Source of the DNA: Isoetes taiwanensis
Lineage: Eukaryota; Streptophyta; Lycopodiopsida; Isoetales; Isoetaceae
NCBI GenBank assembly: GCA_021234155.1
Contig: JAJEKV010000020.1
Coordinates: 18,837,018-18,901,017, forward strand
Direction: 5' to 3'
Length of the DNA: 64,000 bases
How positions within the stretch are numbered: position 1 is the first letter of the stretch; each line of letters opens with the position of its first letter. The notes under the pieces are model-generated. The model was not told the origin of the DNA. It saw only the letters and a list, made by a program, of their open reading frames with translations, and did no database searches. The position numbers were made by a program, and so were the translations under genes. This document shows positions 1 to 11,775 of this stretch, piece by piece.

Positions 1-1205
1 TAGGTATTCAGAAGTTACAAGTCCATATTTGATAGTGTTTTTCATTTCCTTTCCTACTGACTTTAGTTACAGAAGAGTTTCAAAAGAGGTATTGGAAGTA
101 AGAAACACTACTGTAACATGATGGTCATGCCACATCGGCACCTCATGACTACTTAAAGTGTGCACCTTTTTGTCACTCGCTTTGTTTTGCCAATACAGCC
201 GTTTGATTGTTAGCGCCACCTTATACTTCATATAGCTCTCTAAAACCATGACTGGCAAAGAACTATAGTTTAGGACCAGATGCTGCATTCCTTGTGAAAC
301 TGAACCCCTCCTATATCCATACATTCATGGGAGCCATTTCCAACACTCGAGTAACCAAATATTTCGTCCATGAATAAAGAAAGAAAGAAAGATTATATTA
401 ACATCTACGAGAGACTGCTTGGGTCTATGAGACCAAATATACATCAATCATGTCCAGCTAGGGGCGCATTTGCAGCCACCTAGAGATATTGTTTAAAAAA
501 AGAAAAAGAAAACTAAAACAATGATAAAGAAACTTTTATCTTCTTGGCCACTGGCTCAAAGTATAAAGTGATGCCAGACTTGTTTTCTCTTTTGAAGGAC
601 TGCTTATGTTTTTCCTTTACTGTCCGCTTTCTTCTTCTAGACACTTTCATGGTTACTCCTTTTGAGATTGGATGAGATGATTATCACCTCCAATGAGAAA
701 GAGATGTGTAGGATCATTTTCATGTCCCACTCTTCCCCCAGCTTGCTCCTTCAATAGATTTCTTCTATGCACGTAAAGACCAGTCAATTATCTGCATATC
801 GGCAGCTAACCAAGGAACTTCTTATTATATCTGTTCCTCATGATCGTAACTGAATTTACCTCTTGCTGATATTGGAAAGAAATGCTCGGACTTTATGTCA
901 TCATCCAAGCAAGAAACTCTCCAAGGGCAATGGTTGCCTTGGTCATGATAACTGCTAACAATGAAGGCATTCTTGCATGAAATTCAGACTGTCTTGAGCG
1001 GCACAAGGAATACTAGTTTGCACCGTACAACTCTAATTTGGTTCATAAAATATGTATACGTATTTGTGTAGATGACTCAGCATACTGTATTGTATGTGTC
1101 TAGGTGTGTTTATTAACACCTAAGCCACGTCAGATCGGTGTTCACTTTTCGTAGAGTCTATTAGCTACTTGTTTTTCCTACCCTTCAGTACATACATTCT
1201 GTTCT
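1..1205. other. non-coding stretch, no gene recognised
   Basis: I see no convincing coding exon on either strand; the short ORFs have no recognisable motif. A small AAAG run lies near 377-395. If the NHD1-like gene on the minus strand continues left of the window, this stretch is part of one of its introns; that is inference. Confidence 0.4.
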
Positions 1206-2250
1206 ATCAACATGGCATCAGAGCCAGGGTGAAGAGGGAAGACAGTCTAGGCGTTCCAAGATCTAATAGTTGTGGCCGGATTGGCACTTGGCATTATCAG
1301 GATCGGGTGAATTCAGGAGCTATTTTTGGCATAGGCCCTTTTTGACGTCCAATACTGTCGCTCGAGCCGCTTTATGCTCACGATCAGATAAATATAAGCT
1401 TCTTTCTCATCCGTTGCTTTCAGTCAAGAGTTAACTAGTTTGTTTGCTCGGATCTGCTTGGAGTGTGTTCATCTTGTGATCTTTCACCATATTCTCTGTT
1501 TCTAAGAGAGAAATTACTGAAATTTCTTTGCTACAACACCTTTTCTTCTCTCCTAACCTTGATCTCTCATTTTCTGATTCTAAGAGCTGAGCTGATGGCT
1601 GCCAATAGAGATCCTTACAAATATTTTCAGCATCCTCTTCTTGATGCAGACAATTATTTCACTTGGAAAGATGCTTTTCAGACTAATTTGAACATCAAAG
1701 ATTTTGTAAAAGTTCTGGAAGCTAATTGGGCCCTCCAGAAATGAGGAGAAGAAAGATTTCTAGTGACACTATTGTTACACGAGATGCAGATCATTTGATT
1801 GACTAAATTAAACAGGAAATGAAATCTGCTTTTGAAGTCAGATTTGGGATTTAAGTACAAAACAAACCGAGCTCGCATTGTGTGCTGGAAGGCAATAAGT
1901 GATCTGGCTGCTACACTTATTTCAAGATCTTCAAATTCCTATTACAATAACTAAGATATTTGTGGACAATAGGAGCTGTAGCCTTGATCAAAGACTAAAA
2001 ATATCATCCAGACAAAAAGCATTTAGATCTGAAGGTCTGGTTTGTTCGAGGACAAGTGCAGTTGTTATATTCTTGATCTACAGTATTGTGAGACAACTAA
2101 ACAGCTTGCAGATGGGATGACTAAACCGCTCATTGGGACTCCATTCAGGAAGATGGGAGTTGCTGGTTGTTAGATCACTTCAGCATTGATTTCAGTATTG
2201 CTTTTCCTTCCTAGTTAGAGTTCTGTTTCAGCAGGGGGTGCGAGTTAGAA
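1206..2250 (+). mobile_element. gutted Ty1/Copia LTR-retrotransposon remnant
   Basis: A primer-binding site like those pairing with initiator tRNA-Met (TGGCATCAGAGCC) lies at 1213-1225, directly after an LTR-like CA end. A Gag N-terminus follows (ATG at 1595; residues LLDADNYFTWKDAF match the Copia Gag start). The sequence then jumps to the end of Copia RNase H: a fragment around a DN motif near 1940-1970, then KQLADGMTKPL near 2098-2135, the hallmark of the Copia pol C-terminus. Protease, integrase and nearly all of reverse transcriptase are missing, and several stops interrupt the rest. A purine run near 2232-2239 could be the polypurine tract. I could not match two LTRs, so outer limits are approximate. 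Confidence 0.7.
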
Positions 2251-4190
2251 ACATTACCCTAACCTCAAGAATTCAGTGGCTCAGAAGATGGCCATGTCAT
2301 CATCTGCCACGCCATCATTAATAAGCCATTACATTGTTATGAATTGTGTACCTTGTATTCCTCCTACTAAATACAAATCTATTTTGGGGCTTACCAAGTT
2401 CACGACACTTGTTCACAATGCATATAGGATAGTAAAAGTTCCAAAGGGTACTGGCTATGGGATCCTAAAATGGATTTGTGTCCAAGGATGAGATCTTTGA
2501 TGGAATTGCAGCAGGTTCTATTGCAATCACAGAGTCAAGGGATGAAGATGATGGTATAATTGAGATTCAGCTAATTCTCTTTCTGCTTGTCTGTTTTGGG
2601 CTTAATGTCCAGCTGTAACCATGGTAGAAAATCAGAAGGATAAGGTAAAAGGCATTAAGTTTCACACATGCAAGAAGGATACCTCTTACCCGAATCTCAT
2701 ATGTACCTGTTAAGGATGTTGCAGAAAGTAGTGAGCTGCCAATATCAGCATCAAAGAAGAGGGTGAAGGAAAGTGCAACGTCCCCAGGGACACAAAGGAC
2801 ATTTTACACACAGTTCTGGACCACGAGGACAATTCAGCGCCTAAAAATCAGAACAAACATGTGGAAGAATGTCACTCTGGACTCACTGGTTCGAGAAGTG
2901 CAAATTCTCAAAAATTTAGCAGCATGAGATCCATGTGTGCATCAGCAAAAGTTCACATTATGGAAATCTTTGTTAGCTAAATATTTATTATCACCGTGTT
3001 AATAAAGAAAAAAATTGGACATGGCTTACCCCAAGACTCCTAATAAGAAAAAAATTGGACATGGCTTACCCCAAGACTCCTAATAACCCAGAGCGTTACC
3101 GCCATCAAGAGCCCAACTCCACTCTTATTGAATGCAAGTGATTCCTCAAAAATAATGCCTCCATATCCCACTACAAAAACGAGGGCCATAGCAAGATTCT
3201 GGAAAAGAACAGTATCTTATCAAACCAGAACTGAAAAGTGACTCAACAGGGCAATAAAAGACATTTAGCAAGAAAAAAAAATTCCCACCTCTCAATGCCA
3301 ATAATATCTAGAGAAAAGCTGTTGTCTTCCAAGCAGGAGATGGGCAATGGACAATCAAGGCTGGTCATCCAGTAGTATTACCAACAAGCACAAAATGCAA
3401 TTCAACCATCCCACGTTTGCAAGAATAAAACATAAACTTTTCTCGCCACTCTGCAAGTCATATTGGGTCATGAAGTCGTGGATTCTCTCCGCTACATATG
3501 CATGCATCAATAACATGAATGAGCCTTTCTTAACTGCTGCTACAACAAGGGATGTTCCTACGCTTCTAATCTGTAATGCACATTAAGCGTTCTCGTGCCA
3601 CAACATTGAATTCTACATTATGACAGGCTTGGTACCTATGACATAAAACTAGTTTTTAGTTTTAAGTTTTTTCCTGAAAGTGCTTCAACTCCGGAGCAGA
3701 ACGAAGGCATGATCCACCATCCACTGAAAAGCACTTGTGAATCTTTGGCGGCCTGGTGCTCTTTTGCCCCCTAGTTTTGCTCTCTCTATTCATCACACAT
3801 GGTGACGACTTCAGTGCCTGTGAGAGATTGCATGGGCCTATGATAACAAATTAAATGATACATTGAATTTCAGCATACATCCCACAATTATTAATCTCAT
3901 TAGATTTTGATTTATGGAGTTACTTAGCACTTTTGAACAGGTTTCTTGTGGCTCTTATGCTCATTTGATCAACAAAATGACCTTATGCTGAAAGATGATA
4001 TGCGATCTTAGTTATAGAACCACATGAGTTATGACTTCAGATTCTCTGGCGAATACCATTTGAAGACAGACTCTGCTGTTTGCGTCCCAGTAATGGACAT
4101 ACTTGAAATATGGGCCAAATAATCCCGTAACAAGCATAATTCCCAATACAGACACAGCAATAACATAGTTTTCTAAGCGAAGTAGTAACT
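2251..4190. other. non-coding stretch, probably intron of the NHD1-like gene
   Basis: No recognisable exon. Short ORFs at 2276-2491 and 3347-3586 have no motif I know. The stretch holds the 41-bp tandem repeat listed separately and otherwise AT-rich unique-looking DNA. It follows the GTAAAG donor of NHD1 exon 2 (minus strand), so it is most simply read as the following intron. Confidence 0.4.
3003..3087. repeat. tandem direct repeat, 2 x about 41 bp
   Basis: The unit beginning AATAAGAAAAAAATTGGACA and ending CCAAGACTCCT occurs twice in a row with almost no difference, so it is a recent tandem duplication. No function is evident. Confidence 0.9.
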
Positions 4191-4194
4191 TTAC

Positions 4195-4880
4195 TTGGTT
4201 TTCAGCTACCCATGAATGATTGATGACTGCTGCTCCTATAAGAAGTCCAGCACCAATCACGGTTGCTTTTAACATGTCCGTCTTTGGCTTATAGTTATCT
4301 TCATAATCAAGAGAACTCATCTCATCTACAGAGCAGAGAGGGTCGCATCTTCCAGATGGCTGTGAATCCTGAAAGTATGACATGCTTCCATACATCATCA
4401 ATGTGATACTAAAACTAACGAACCGATGACTTGGAAGAGGCAAAATGATCTTTGAAACTAGCATTTGCTCACATTCAAAAACATGATTGTAGTACTACAT
4501 TCAAAAACATAATTGTAGTGGCCTACCTTAAATTATGTGTATTAATGTTTCCATGATCACAGTTCAGATTGATTAACCGTAAGATATCCACGACATAGCA
4601 TGATGGTTTACCCATGAATTTTAGGAAGCAGCACCTGAAGAAAAGCTTCCTCCTCTTCCTGCGCATCGCCAGTTTCTGCAGGAGATGCTTTGGCATAGTG
4701 CTGCAGCCGAAGGAGACCCAATCCAGTAGATATACGACTGCCGATTTTCCCATTACAAGTTGAATTAAGCTGTCCAATAGATGAAGTGAGAAGTGGGAAG
4801 CGGAAAGCTGTACACTTGGGATTGCTACGAACTGCTGCAAACAACAGGGATGAAGGGGAGAAAGCGAAGAGCGTACTCAT
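4195..4880 (-). CDS. NHD1: NhaD-type Na+/H+ antiporter, first two exons (partial gene)
   Basis: Exon 1 runs from ATG at 4880 to about 4635 (82 codons, Ser/Leu/Arg-rich start typical of a chloroplast transit peptide, ending in an acidic EEEEAFLQ). Exon 2 runs from about 4368 to 4195 and joins in phase 0 (acceptor TTTCAG, donor GTAAAG). Exon 2 carries a CDPLCSVDE block, YKPKTDMLKA and the start of a membrane segment (GAGLLIGAAVINHSWVAENQ), which I recognise from plant plastid NhaD (NHD1) antiporters that export Na+ from the stroma. The family has about 11-13 membrane segments, so most of the protein is missing here; later exons should lie at lower coordinates, beyond position 1. No stop or frameshift is seen in the two exons. 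The exon 1 donor (CAG/GTGCTG) is weak. Family assignment is from memory of the conserved block. Confidence 0.72.
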
Positions 4881-5024
4881 CGCCTCAGCTCGCGTTCATT
4901 AACCCCATGACGTGGATTAGTAGTTCGTTTCATCTTAAACATTATTACGCGGACCACACAGTGTTGGGGCTACAGACCCGTAAAAAAAGGTGGATTGCCC
5001 CCATTTTTTTTGTGGGCCGAGTTA
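4881..5024 (-). promoter_or_regulatory. probable 5' UTR/promoter side of the NHD1-like gene
   Basis: This is the only space between the NHD1 start codon and the flanking TIR element. No TATA box stands out. The TIR element begins 145 bp upstream of the ATG, so it probably inserted into the promoter or 5' UTR. Confidence 0.3.
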
Positions 5025-6383
5025 GGCTGGGATCGCACTTACTGGAATGACCGAAGGTGAATAGAGAAGACCAAATAGCATAGTGCCATATGGCAAAATG
5101 CAAAGAAAGTGGTATCGCACTAAAACGGCCAAACCGCCTGCTTTGTTTGGGCGGGCGCCCAAGTTGTGGCGGGCGAGAAAAGTTCGGGCTGCTGCATACG
5201 TGGACAATATTTGGAGGGAATTGCAGTATATGATCGGCTTGCAGGGTGGTGAACGAAGACATACAGTGGTCGAGCTGTTCTGCACACAAGCAACGATCTG
5301 CAAATTTTTGTAAAGCACGTCGATTTGCTAAGAATTCAATTATTGCAGGATCTAAAGTGTTGGCATTCTTTTGTTTTGCAGATTTCCACATGGAGCACAC
5401 TGATATTGAATCCGTTACTTGCACCCAGGACAGCCAAATGCCATTCTTTCCAAGCCAATTGCCCAGCAATTCCATGTGCACACCCTCCATGCATCCTACT
5501 TTTGGGATTGCTACTCGCAGCCCTCTACCATTTGTGTTTCATCAGCAGCCTAGCAATCCTCCTTTGGCATTCCAAGCATCACAGAATCTACCTTCTGTAC
5601 CATATGGTGTTCATACTTACGCTGGAAATCCACAAATTTCTCTTTCTCAGCCTCCAACAAACCATGTGAATTCAGCAAGTTCTCAAGATTCCCCCATACA
5701 TATTGCTGATCCTATTGTACAGAAGAAAAAAAGAGGTAGGCAGCCCACTGGGAACAAGTCTGCTACGAAGAAAGGCAGGAAGGTAGACTCCAACAAGCCT
5801 GAGAAAGGTGAGAATGAATCCGATGACGAGGAAGGATGTGGTCCTAGAATTTGGCCAGAAAGGCATGTCGTTGCCCTTCTTCATGCTAGATGTGAGATGA
5901 TCGCTGAATTTCAAGAGAAGCCCAAGCAAGGAGTAGACAACATGTTCAGTGGTTTCATCCTCAGAATTTGAGATTGCCTCCATTTGCCTACCTATAGGAA
6001 ATGAAAAGCTCTATTGGAAAAGCATGATTATATTGGAAAAGCATGATTGCAGGGAACTACAGAAAAATGAATTTACAGAAAATTGATTTCAAGAATGATC
6101 TTGAGAAATTTGACAACAGCACCTTACCTGAACTACAATAACATTAGCGCTCCATTTGATGCAGGGAGTTCGAAGAAAGAGACGTCTTCTTCGATGGCGG
6201 CGTGCTTTGTGCGTCAAGTTTTGGCGCCGTGGAGTTGTTTGATTCCAACGTGTACTGTTGATATGGCATATTGTTCCCTCCTTAGTGCGATATGAATCTT
6301 CGGGCACCCACCTCCACCGAAACCGAAGCCTGCCCCAAATATGCCTAGCGAGTTCGGTCGTTGTCTCTAGTGCGATCCCAGCC
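5025..6383 (+). mobile_element. small TIR DNA transposon (PIF/Harbinger-like, lacks transposase)
   Basis: Perfect 15-bp terminal inverted repeats, GGCTGGGATCGCACT, sit at 5025-5039 and (reverse) 6369-6383. Subterminal sequence also repeats in inverted form (GTATCGCACT / ATATCGCACT). The flanks are TTA on the left and TAT on the right, giving a TA or imperfect 3-bp target duplication. The element is 1359 bp and holds one ORF for an AT-hook/trihelix-like protein and no transposase. Harbinger elements carry a Myb/SANT-type DNA-binding protein beside the transposase, so this looks like a derivative that kept only that gene. Superfamily is inference. Confidence 0.7.
5390..5971 (+). CDS. AT-hook/trihelix-like DNA-binding protein of the TIR element (truncated)
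   Basis: Reading starts at ATG 5390 (MEHTDIES), just after a good acceptor (TTTTGTTTTGCAG at about 5370-5382), so an upstream non-coding exon is likely. The protein has a Pro/Ser/Gln-rich N-terminal half, a basic patch KKKRGRQPTGNKSATKKGRK resembling an AT hook and nuclear localisation signal, an acidic stretch (ESDDEEG), then the first helix of a trihelix/Myb-SANT-like domain (IWPERHVVALLHARCEM...KQGVDNMFSG). The domain is cut off by a frameshift or early stop; a normal domain would need about 50 more residues. It would bind DNA in the nucleus, probably the element's own ends. A captured host gene fragment is the alternative. Confidence 0.5.
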   Translation: MEHTDIESVTCTQDSQMPFFPSQLPSNSMCTPSMHPTFGIATRSPLPFVFHQQPSNPPLAFQASQNLPSVPYGVHTYAGNPQISLSQPPTNHVNSASSQDSPIHIADPIVQKKKRGRQPTGNKSATKKGRKVDSNKPEKGENESDDEEGCGPRIWPERHVVALLHARCEMIAEFQEKPKQGVDNMFSGFILRI

Positions 6384-6918
6384 TATTCTCTATTTTATTT
6401 CTCATTGTAGGGGGACTTGAGGAATTTGAGTGGGCAGAAATATGGTCTCTGATTTGATGGAAAGATGTAACGGTCCTAACCCATTCGAGGCCAGGATTGT
6501 GGAATATATGCATGGTATATATCCATCTCCGTTCGGGAAACTTTTTAATATTAGACTACAAATTTTCCTACGGTTGCCTATATTAACCTTCTAATTCACA
6601 ATCTCAACCTACAATTTCCTACAAAGAATGGGAAGACCATGTAAATTTCCTGTAATATATCAGAATGCCAAGTTTGTTTCCTACAAGAAATCACAACAGC
6701 ATGTTTAATTTTCTTGCAACAAGTGAAACAACATGTAAATTGATAGATAAAAAGACAAAATAATGTATAATAGAGCAAAGACAAGGTACTTAAACTTAAA
6801 ATATGATATAAATACTACAAGAGTTAGATCAGGAAAATTGCACATAAGACATTATTACACCTCTTATAAGACTAAAGTTGATACATAGATATAAGAATCT
6901 CCAAAAAGAATAGGTTCA

Positions 6919-9101
6919 TCAATCAGATTCATCGTCCTCGGTCTCCTCCACATTTATGCGTGTTACTTTGGAACTTGAATTCCTAGAAAAGATATGACGA
7001 TATTTTGCACCAGATTTCCAAACCTGATAAGCTCCATCAAAATTAAAATCCTCAATGACTTCCATGGAAGGACCTTCAATTGCAACTCTCATGAGCGAAT
7101 CAGCCCCCTCTACTTTCAGCCTATTGCGATATTTGTCTTTGATATGATTCATCTGGTTGAATCCCTTTTCACAAATTGCCGTGCTTGAGCATTGAACCAA
7201 ACCAACTGTTGCAAGCTTCACCATTTCAGCATACTTGTCCTCCCACAATATTTTTTGGGAAAGAATGATCGACCAGGCATCCAAAAAGCTTTTTCCCTTT
7301 CATTCTGTACTTGCTTGCATCTTAAACTTCATGAATTCAGACATAAACTTATCTGCATTATAAAACCATCAAATTTGAGCCCTCCAACCTGACGGGTTCC
7401 CCATAGAATTTCAGCAAGATATTAGCCTCATTCAGCCCAAATTCTTTCATTTTCTTTGTTGCACTTGGCACATGAGCAGGCGAAAATATTTTAAAGCACG
7501 ACAAAGTCTCGGTCTTTAAATCTTTCATCTAATGTAGCTATAACAGCCTTAGCAAAATTACTTTGGAACTCAAGAGCCTCGGTTAGATCATTACCTTCTA
7601 CGCTCCTGGTCATTTGGATTGAACGATATATATCTCCCTTGATAGCTCCTCTAAGGGCAGCAAGATATCCATCCGGCCTGCCATAAGTCGGAATGATTGG
7701 AAATCCTTTGCTGTCCTTCAAACTGCTATTTAGATCAAGTTCCTCATCCAAGAACTCAATTTAAATTTGATCCTTCGTGCCATTCACAAGACTACCTACT
7801 GATGTCACATCCACCCAATCCTTTTGAAAATCACAACTCAACGTGGTTAAGTGATGCAAAATATCAGCTTAACAACTTTGAATTTCCTCAACTGATCATA
7901 TATGGCAGCATCATTTCCTTTGAAAACCAGCATTGCGGGCTCATAGCATTCACATAACTTCTCAACTGCATGGTGTCTGCTCAGCCACCTTGTTGTTGAA
8001 ATAGATTCCAGCCTCAAAGTTGAGTAAGCAAGTTCCTTCTCTAATTCCCTTAACATAGCTCCCCTCTGCGCACTACGTGCAAAATAACTTGCAGCCCCAT
8101 TAACCAACTTATCAATCTTCTCACACATAGGCTTACAACTCGGTTGTTTAGCTGCAGATTCTACACACAAATTGGTTCTATGTGCAACACAATGTATGGA
8201 TGTCAAAAAAGGGTTACACTTTTTCAGCCTAGTCGCCACACCTGTTCTGCACCCAGTCATAACACTAGCCCCAACTGAACCAAACCCAATCATTCTACTC
8301 AACTCCAATTCACCTTCCAAAAGCTTCCTAACAATCGCTGCAGTAATTGCTTCTGCATTGCTGGCCTGTAATGACAGCAGGCCTAAATATGACATCTTAG
8401 GCTGAAAATTATTCAAGTAAGTAACATAAACGATCAGATGTTGCTACACACTAATATCAGTTGCCTCATCAACCATTATTGCAAACCAGTGGCTTTTTTT
8501 AATGTTCTCTAGCAGATTCTGCAATAAGGATTTGTTGATGCATTTTATAAAATAGCTACAAGCCTTATCATCATTATACATTGTTGGAGCATATGATCCA
8601 CAACTTCTAATAAGATGTAACATAGAACCAAACTTTCTATAAGCAAGATCTTCCTTACCAATATAATAAGCACATTTCAACAAGGTTAAAACCTCCTCCT
8701 CCACTTTTTCTTTCCTCAGTTCCTCCACTTTATGTAACGAATCCTTCCCTTTTTGTGCTACCCAAGCAGCATGTCTATGCTGACCGCTTTCAGCATGGTC
8801 TTTAAAAGCTGAAGTCCTCAAGTCTGTGGCACCTTCTAATCCAAATGGGCTCCTACATTTTGGATCTGCTTTGCAATACTTATAAAAAGCTCTACCTTTG
8901 TCATGACTGAATTCTAGCCAATCATGGTCATCCAACCACTGCTCTCTAAAAATCTTTTGGGCTTGCTTAATCTGCTCATGCTCCGCATTGAGTTCCTGAG
9001 TATGCGCTGCCACTTCATTTGCAATAGCTGTTAAACTATCAGCATTAGTTTCAGCCAAAAATATTTCTTGCTCCCTTGCAAAACCACGCATCTGCAAAAT
9101 T
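6919..9101 (-). pseudogene. hAT transposase with TTF-type zinc finger (ZNF862-like), broken
   Basis: Four consecutive minus-strand pieces together cover a hAT transposase. 8444-9097: TTF-type zinc-finger region (YCKADPKCRSPFGLEGATDL, then ...ESGQHRHA) and the start of the RNase H-like core (FAIMVDEATDIS, first catalytic Asp). 7847-8416: core with FGSVGASVMTG and SIHCVAHRTNLC, which holds the CxxH motif, and TTRWLSRHHAV. 7491-7751: core continuation. 6919-7284: C-terminal dimerisation domain (STAICEKGFNQMNHIKDKYRN). Stops and frame changes separate the pieces; short introns could explain some, but not obviously all. It belongs with the animal-like ZNF862/KIAA1586 group of hAT transposases rather than plant Ac-type. 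It cuts and pastes the element in the nucleus; this copy is probably dead. Confidence 0.85.
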
Positions 9102-9464
9102 GATGCTCGACCCTTTTGTCTGCTACCTTCGTTCTTTCATACGCGGAGGCCTCATCGAGAAAATGCTGCAAGAAAAACAGCCACAAGTCACGAAAAAGAG
9201 AAGGAGCACAACATAACATCAAACATAAGTTTCATTCAATAGCTTTAAGCAAACAACCTGCTTTATCCCAGACTTGAACAATGGACAGATGACAATCATG
9301 ACACGCTTAATTATCACGAAGGACAAAAATAATCTGAGATATTTTGTAAACAAACATCTAGATAGACAAGCTGATACATGGATAGCATGGATAGACAAGT
9401 TGATACCTGTACACATTACCCATTTACCATCAGACCCATTTGATTAATATCAGACCCATTCGAG

Positions 9465-9925
9465 AGACCCATTTACCTCAAAATTTCAGATATTTTTGCT
9501 GGGTTGCTAGACTTTGGAATGACAACAAACTTTTCTTGAAGACACCAACAGATGAGAACTTGTGTTGGGGTTTTGTGGTAATGCAGGCTGGCGAATTAGG
9601 CAAAAACTTGTACACATTTGATTAATATCATACAATTTTCAGAGTAAAAATTTGAGAGACTTATTTACCTCAGAATTTCGTATATTCTTGCTGGGTTGCT
9701 AGACTTTGGAATGACAACAGATTCTTTTTGAAGACACCAACAGATGAGAACTTGTGTTGGGGTTTTGTTGAATTAGGCAAAAACCTGTACACATTTGGTT
9801 AATATCAGACAATTTTCAGATAAAAATTTGAGAGACACATTTACCTCAGAATTTTGGATGTTCTTGCTGTGTTGCTAGACTTTGGCTGGGGTTTTGTTGC
9901 AATGCTGGCTGGCGAATCAGGCAAT
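9465..9925. repeat. degenerate triple tandem repeat in hAT right end
   Basis: Three units start with (GAGA)GAC.CATTTACCTCAGAATTT at about 9465, 9654 and 9830, each followed by TTGCTGG(G)TTGCTAGACTTTGG. The first two also share GACACCAACAGATGAGAACT. The period is about 175-190 bp. Subterminal repeats of this kind in hAT elements often bind transposase; here that role is inference. Confidence 0.75.
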
Positions 9926-10485
9926 TTCCTCCAACCGCCGAAATTCTTAGATTCCAACTGTGAACAAGCAAAACTTAAGCCTGCCGAATAATCCCCATTG
10001 AGTATCAAATTAGAAAGATCAAGCATGCCACATTGCCAGCTATCCTCGAAACGGTTAAAATCACATCCCATTTTCCTGAAATAACTTTGAGCGTGTTCCC
10101 AATCCCGCCTTCCTTAATCCACCGCCAAACTGTCGCCTTCAATCAAGGAAAGTAATATGAAAAACCAAAACCCTATTTCGTGGAGAATCCGGCAAATAGA
10201 AAACGATCCTCTGGATTTCCGGCCCAAAAGTAGACCTTCGTTTAAATTTCCGGCAACAAAAATGGACGTGTCTGGATTTCCTGTAAAATAAAAAAAAATA
10301 GACGGAAGAGGTTCCATTAAAAAATTTTGGAAACCTGTTTTGCCAAACGGAGATATCCATGTAAGAAAAGGGTTTACAATAAAAAAAAGGGGGGGGGATT
10401 TTTGAAAGAGGGCTTTTTGGGAACGTGGAGGGAATTTTTGAAAGAGGGCTTTTTGGGAACGTGGTTAATTTTGCAAGAGGGTTTT

Positions 10486-10900
10486 ATTACATATTCTAAA
10501 CGAGGTTCACCCTGGATTACCACAGTCGTTGGATTCACCGATCCTATGACCCAGATCGTATGCTAGGGCCACTGGGCACCTCTCTTTTTGCTTATAGTCA
10601 TTTATGATTGGAGGCGCCTATGATTTTGAAATATGAAATACGAGTTCGCCTAAGGTTTTGAGGGAATATCGAACCTCTATACGGCTTTGCCTAATACAAA
10701 ATACGAGGGCTCGAACCTCTACCAAAATAACTCAAACTTTAACTAATATACCCAGTGAGCTATTGTGATTATTTTTTATCGTGAATCTATGTTTTTTTTT
10801 ATAACAACCTATTCAATTGTTTTAGGGATTTATGGTCTATGGTTTCAGGATTTGTTATTTCTACATCCATATCAAATCCCCCTAGAACCCATTATTGTGC
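10486..10900. other. about 415 bp present only in the 5' LTR of element A
   Basis: The 3' LTR reads directly from GAGGGTTTT to GGAACTTTGTGCTGCTGTGG, whereas this copy has about 415 extra bases. I see no clean inverted ends or target duplication, so insertion here versus deletion in the other copy cannot be decided by eye. Confidence 0.5.
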
Positions 10901-11775
10901 TACATATTGCTGCTGTGGAGGCCAGAGCTTGAAGAGATTGGAGCTTTGTGCAGTTGTAGAGGCCAGAGCTTGAAGAGATTGCATCAATCTTCTTTTCAGG
11001 TGGGGTGTCTAATGAGTTAATTTTAGGGTTGCATATATTGCCTTGATCAGATTTTCATGAGAACGGTTGTAGACCAAGCTTGAGGGCTTTAGTTTGTATA
11101 CTGCGGATTGGAAAGGAGAAAGCAAGATTGAATCATCCACGGTTTATGAGGAATACATCTTTGCAGGGTAGAAAGTGATGTCAAAGTGGTCGATATTGAG
11201 GAATCAAGGATCGCTAGGGTCCTTCAATACTGATTGAAGAGCTTGAAAAGAAGTTTTACATTGCCAAAGGTAGGGAAATCATGCTCAGAAAGGGGCAAAT
11301 TCGAGCTCCGAAACTAGTCCAGAATTGGTCCGGATTTGATTAGATCAATTGGGTCGGGGCGAACCTACCTGGAAAGGGCCGATTTGGGCTTGTGAGTGGT
11401 CAAAATTGGCTGTATAGTGCAGATTTGGGCATGATTGGTGCTTCTGTGATGTTAATTGGAAGTACTTGTCCCACCCAGAATCTGCCAAAAAACAGAAAAC
11501 AGTAGATAATCTGCAATTGGATATGATAACCTGGCATTAAATTTGCTGAGAGAGGGCCAATTTAGTGGTGGATATGAAGAATCAATGCCTCAGAAGCTTC
11601 CACGATTGCCAGATTTAAGATGTTGAGCTTTTTGTTGTTTCTGTTTGTTCTTAATTTGGCTTTCTTTTTGTTGCTTTTGTTCAATTGTTTTTGTCATATT
11701 TGATTTGTTAATAATTAAATGGAAGTTAATTGCTAGTACAGGTTTAGAAGATATTAGCTTTGTATCAAATGAATC

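Larger units (their letters stand above)
6527..10352 (-). mobile_element. hAT transposon with 8-bp target duplication
   Basis: The ends are inverted repeats CTCCGTTCGGGAAAC (left) and CTCCGTTTGGCAAAAC (right, read inward). They are flanked by the direct repeat ATATCCAT at 6519-6526 and 10353-10360. Element A's other LTR has the uninterrupted site (near 21055), which proves the insertion. Eight-base duplications are diagnostic for hAT. The 3826-bp element encodes a decayed hAT transposase on the minus strand. Its right part contains the degenerate triple repeat at 9465-9925. Confidence 0.92.
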
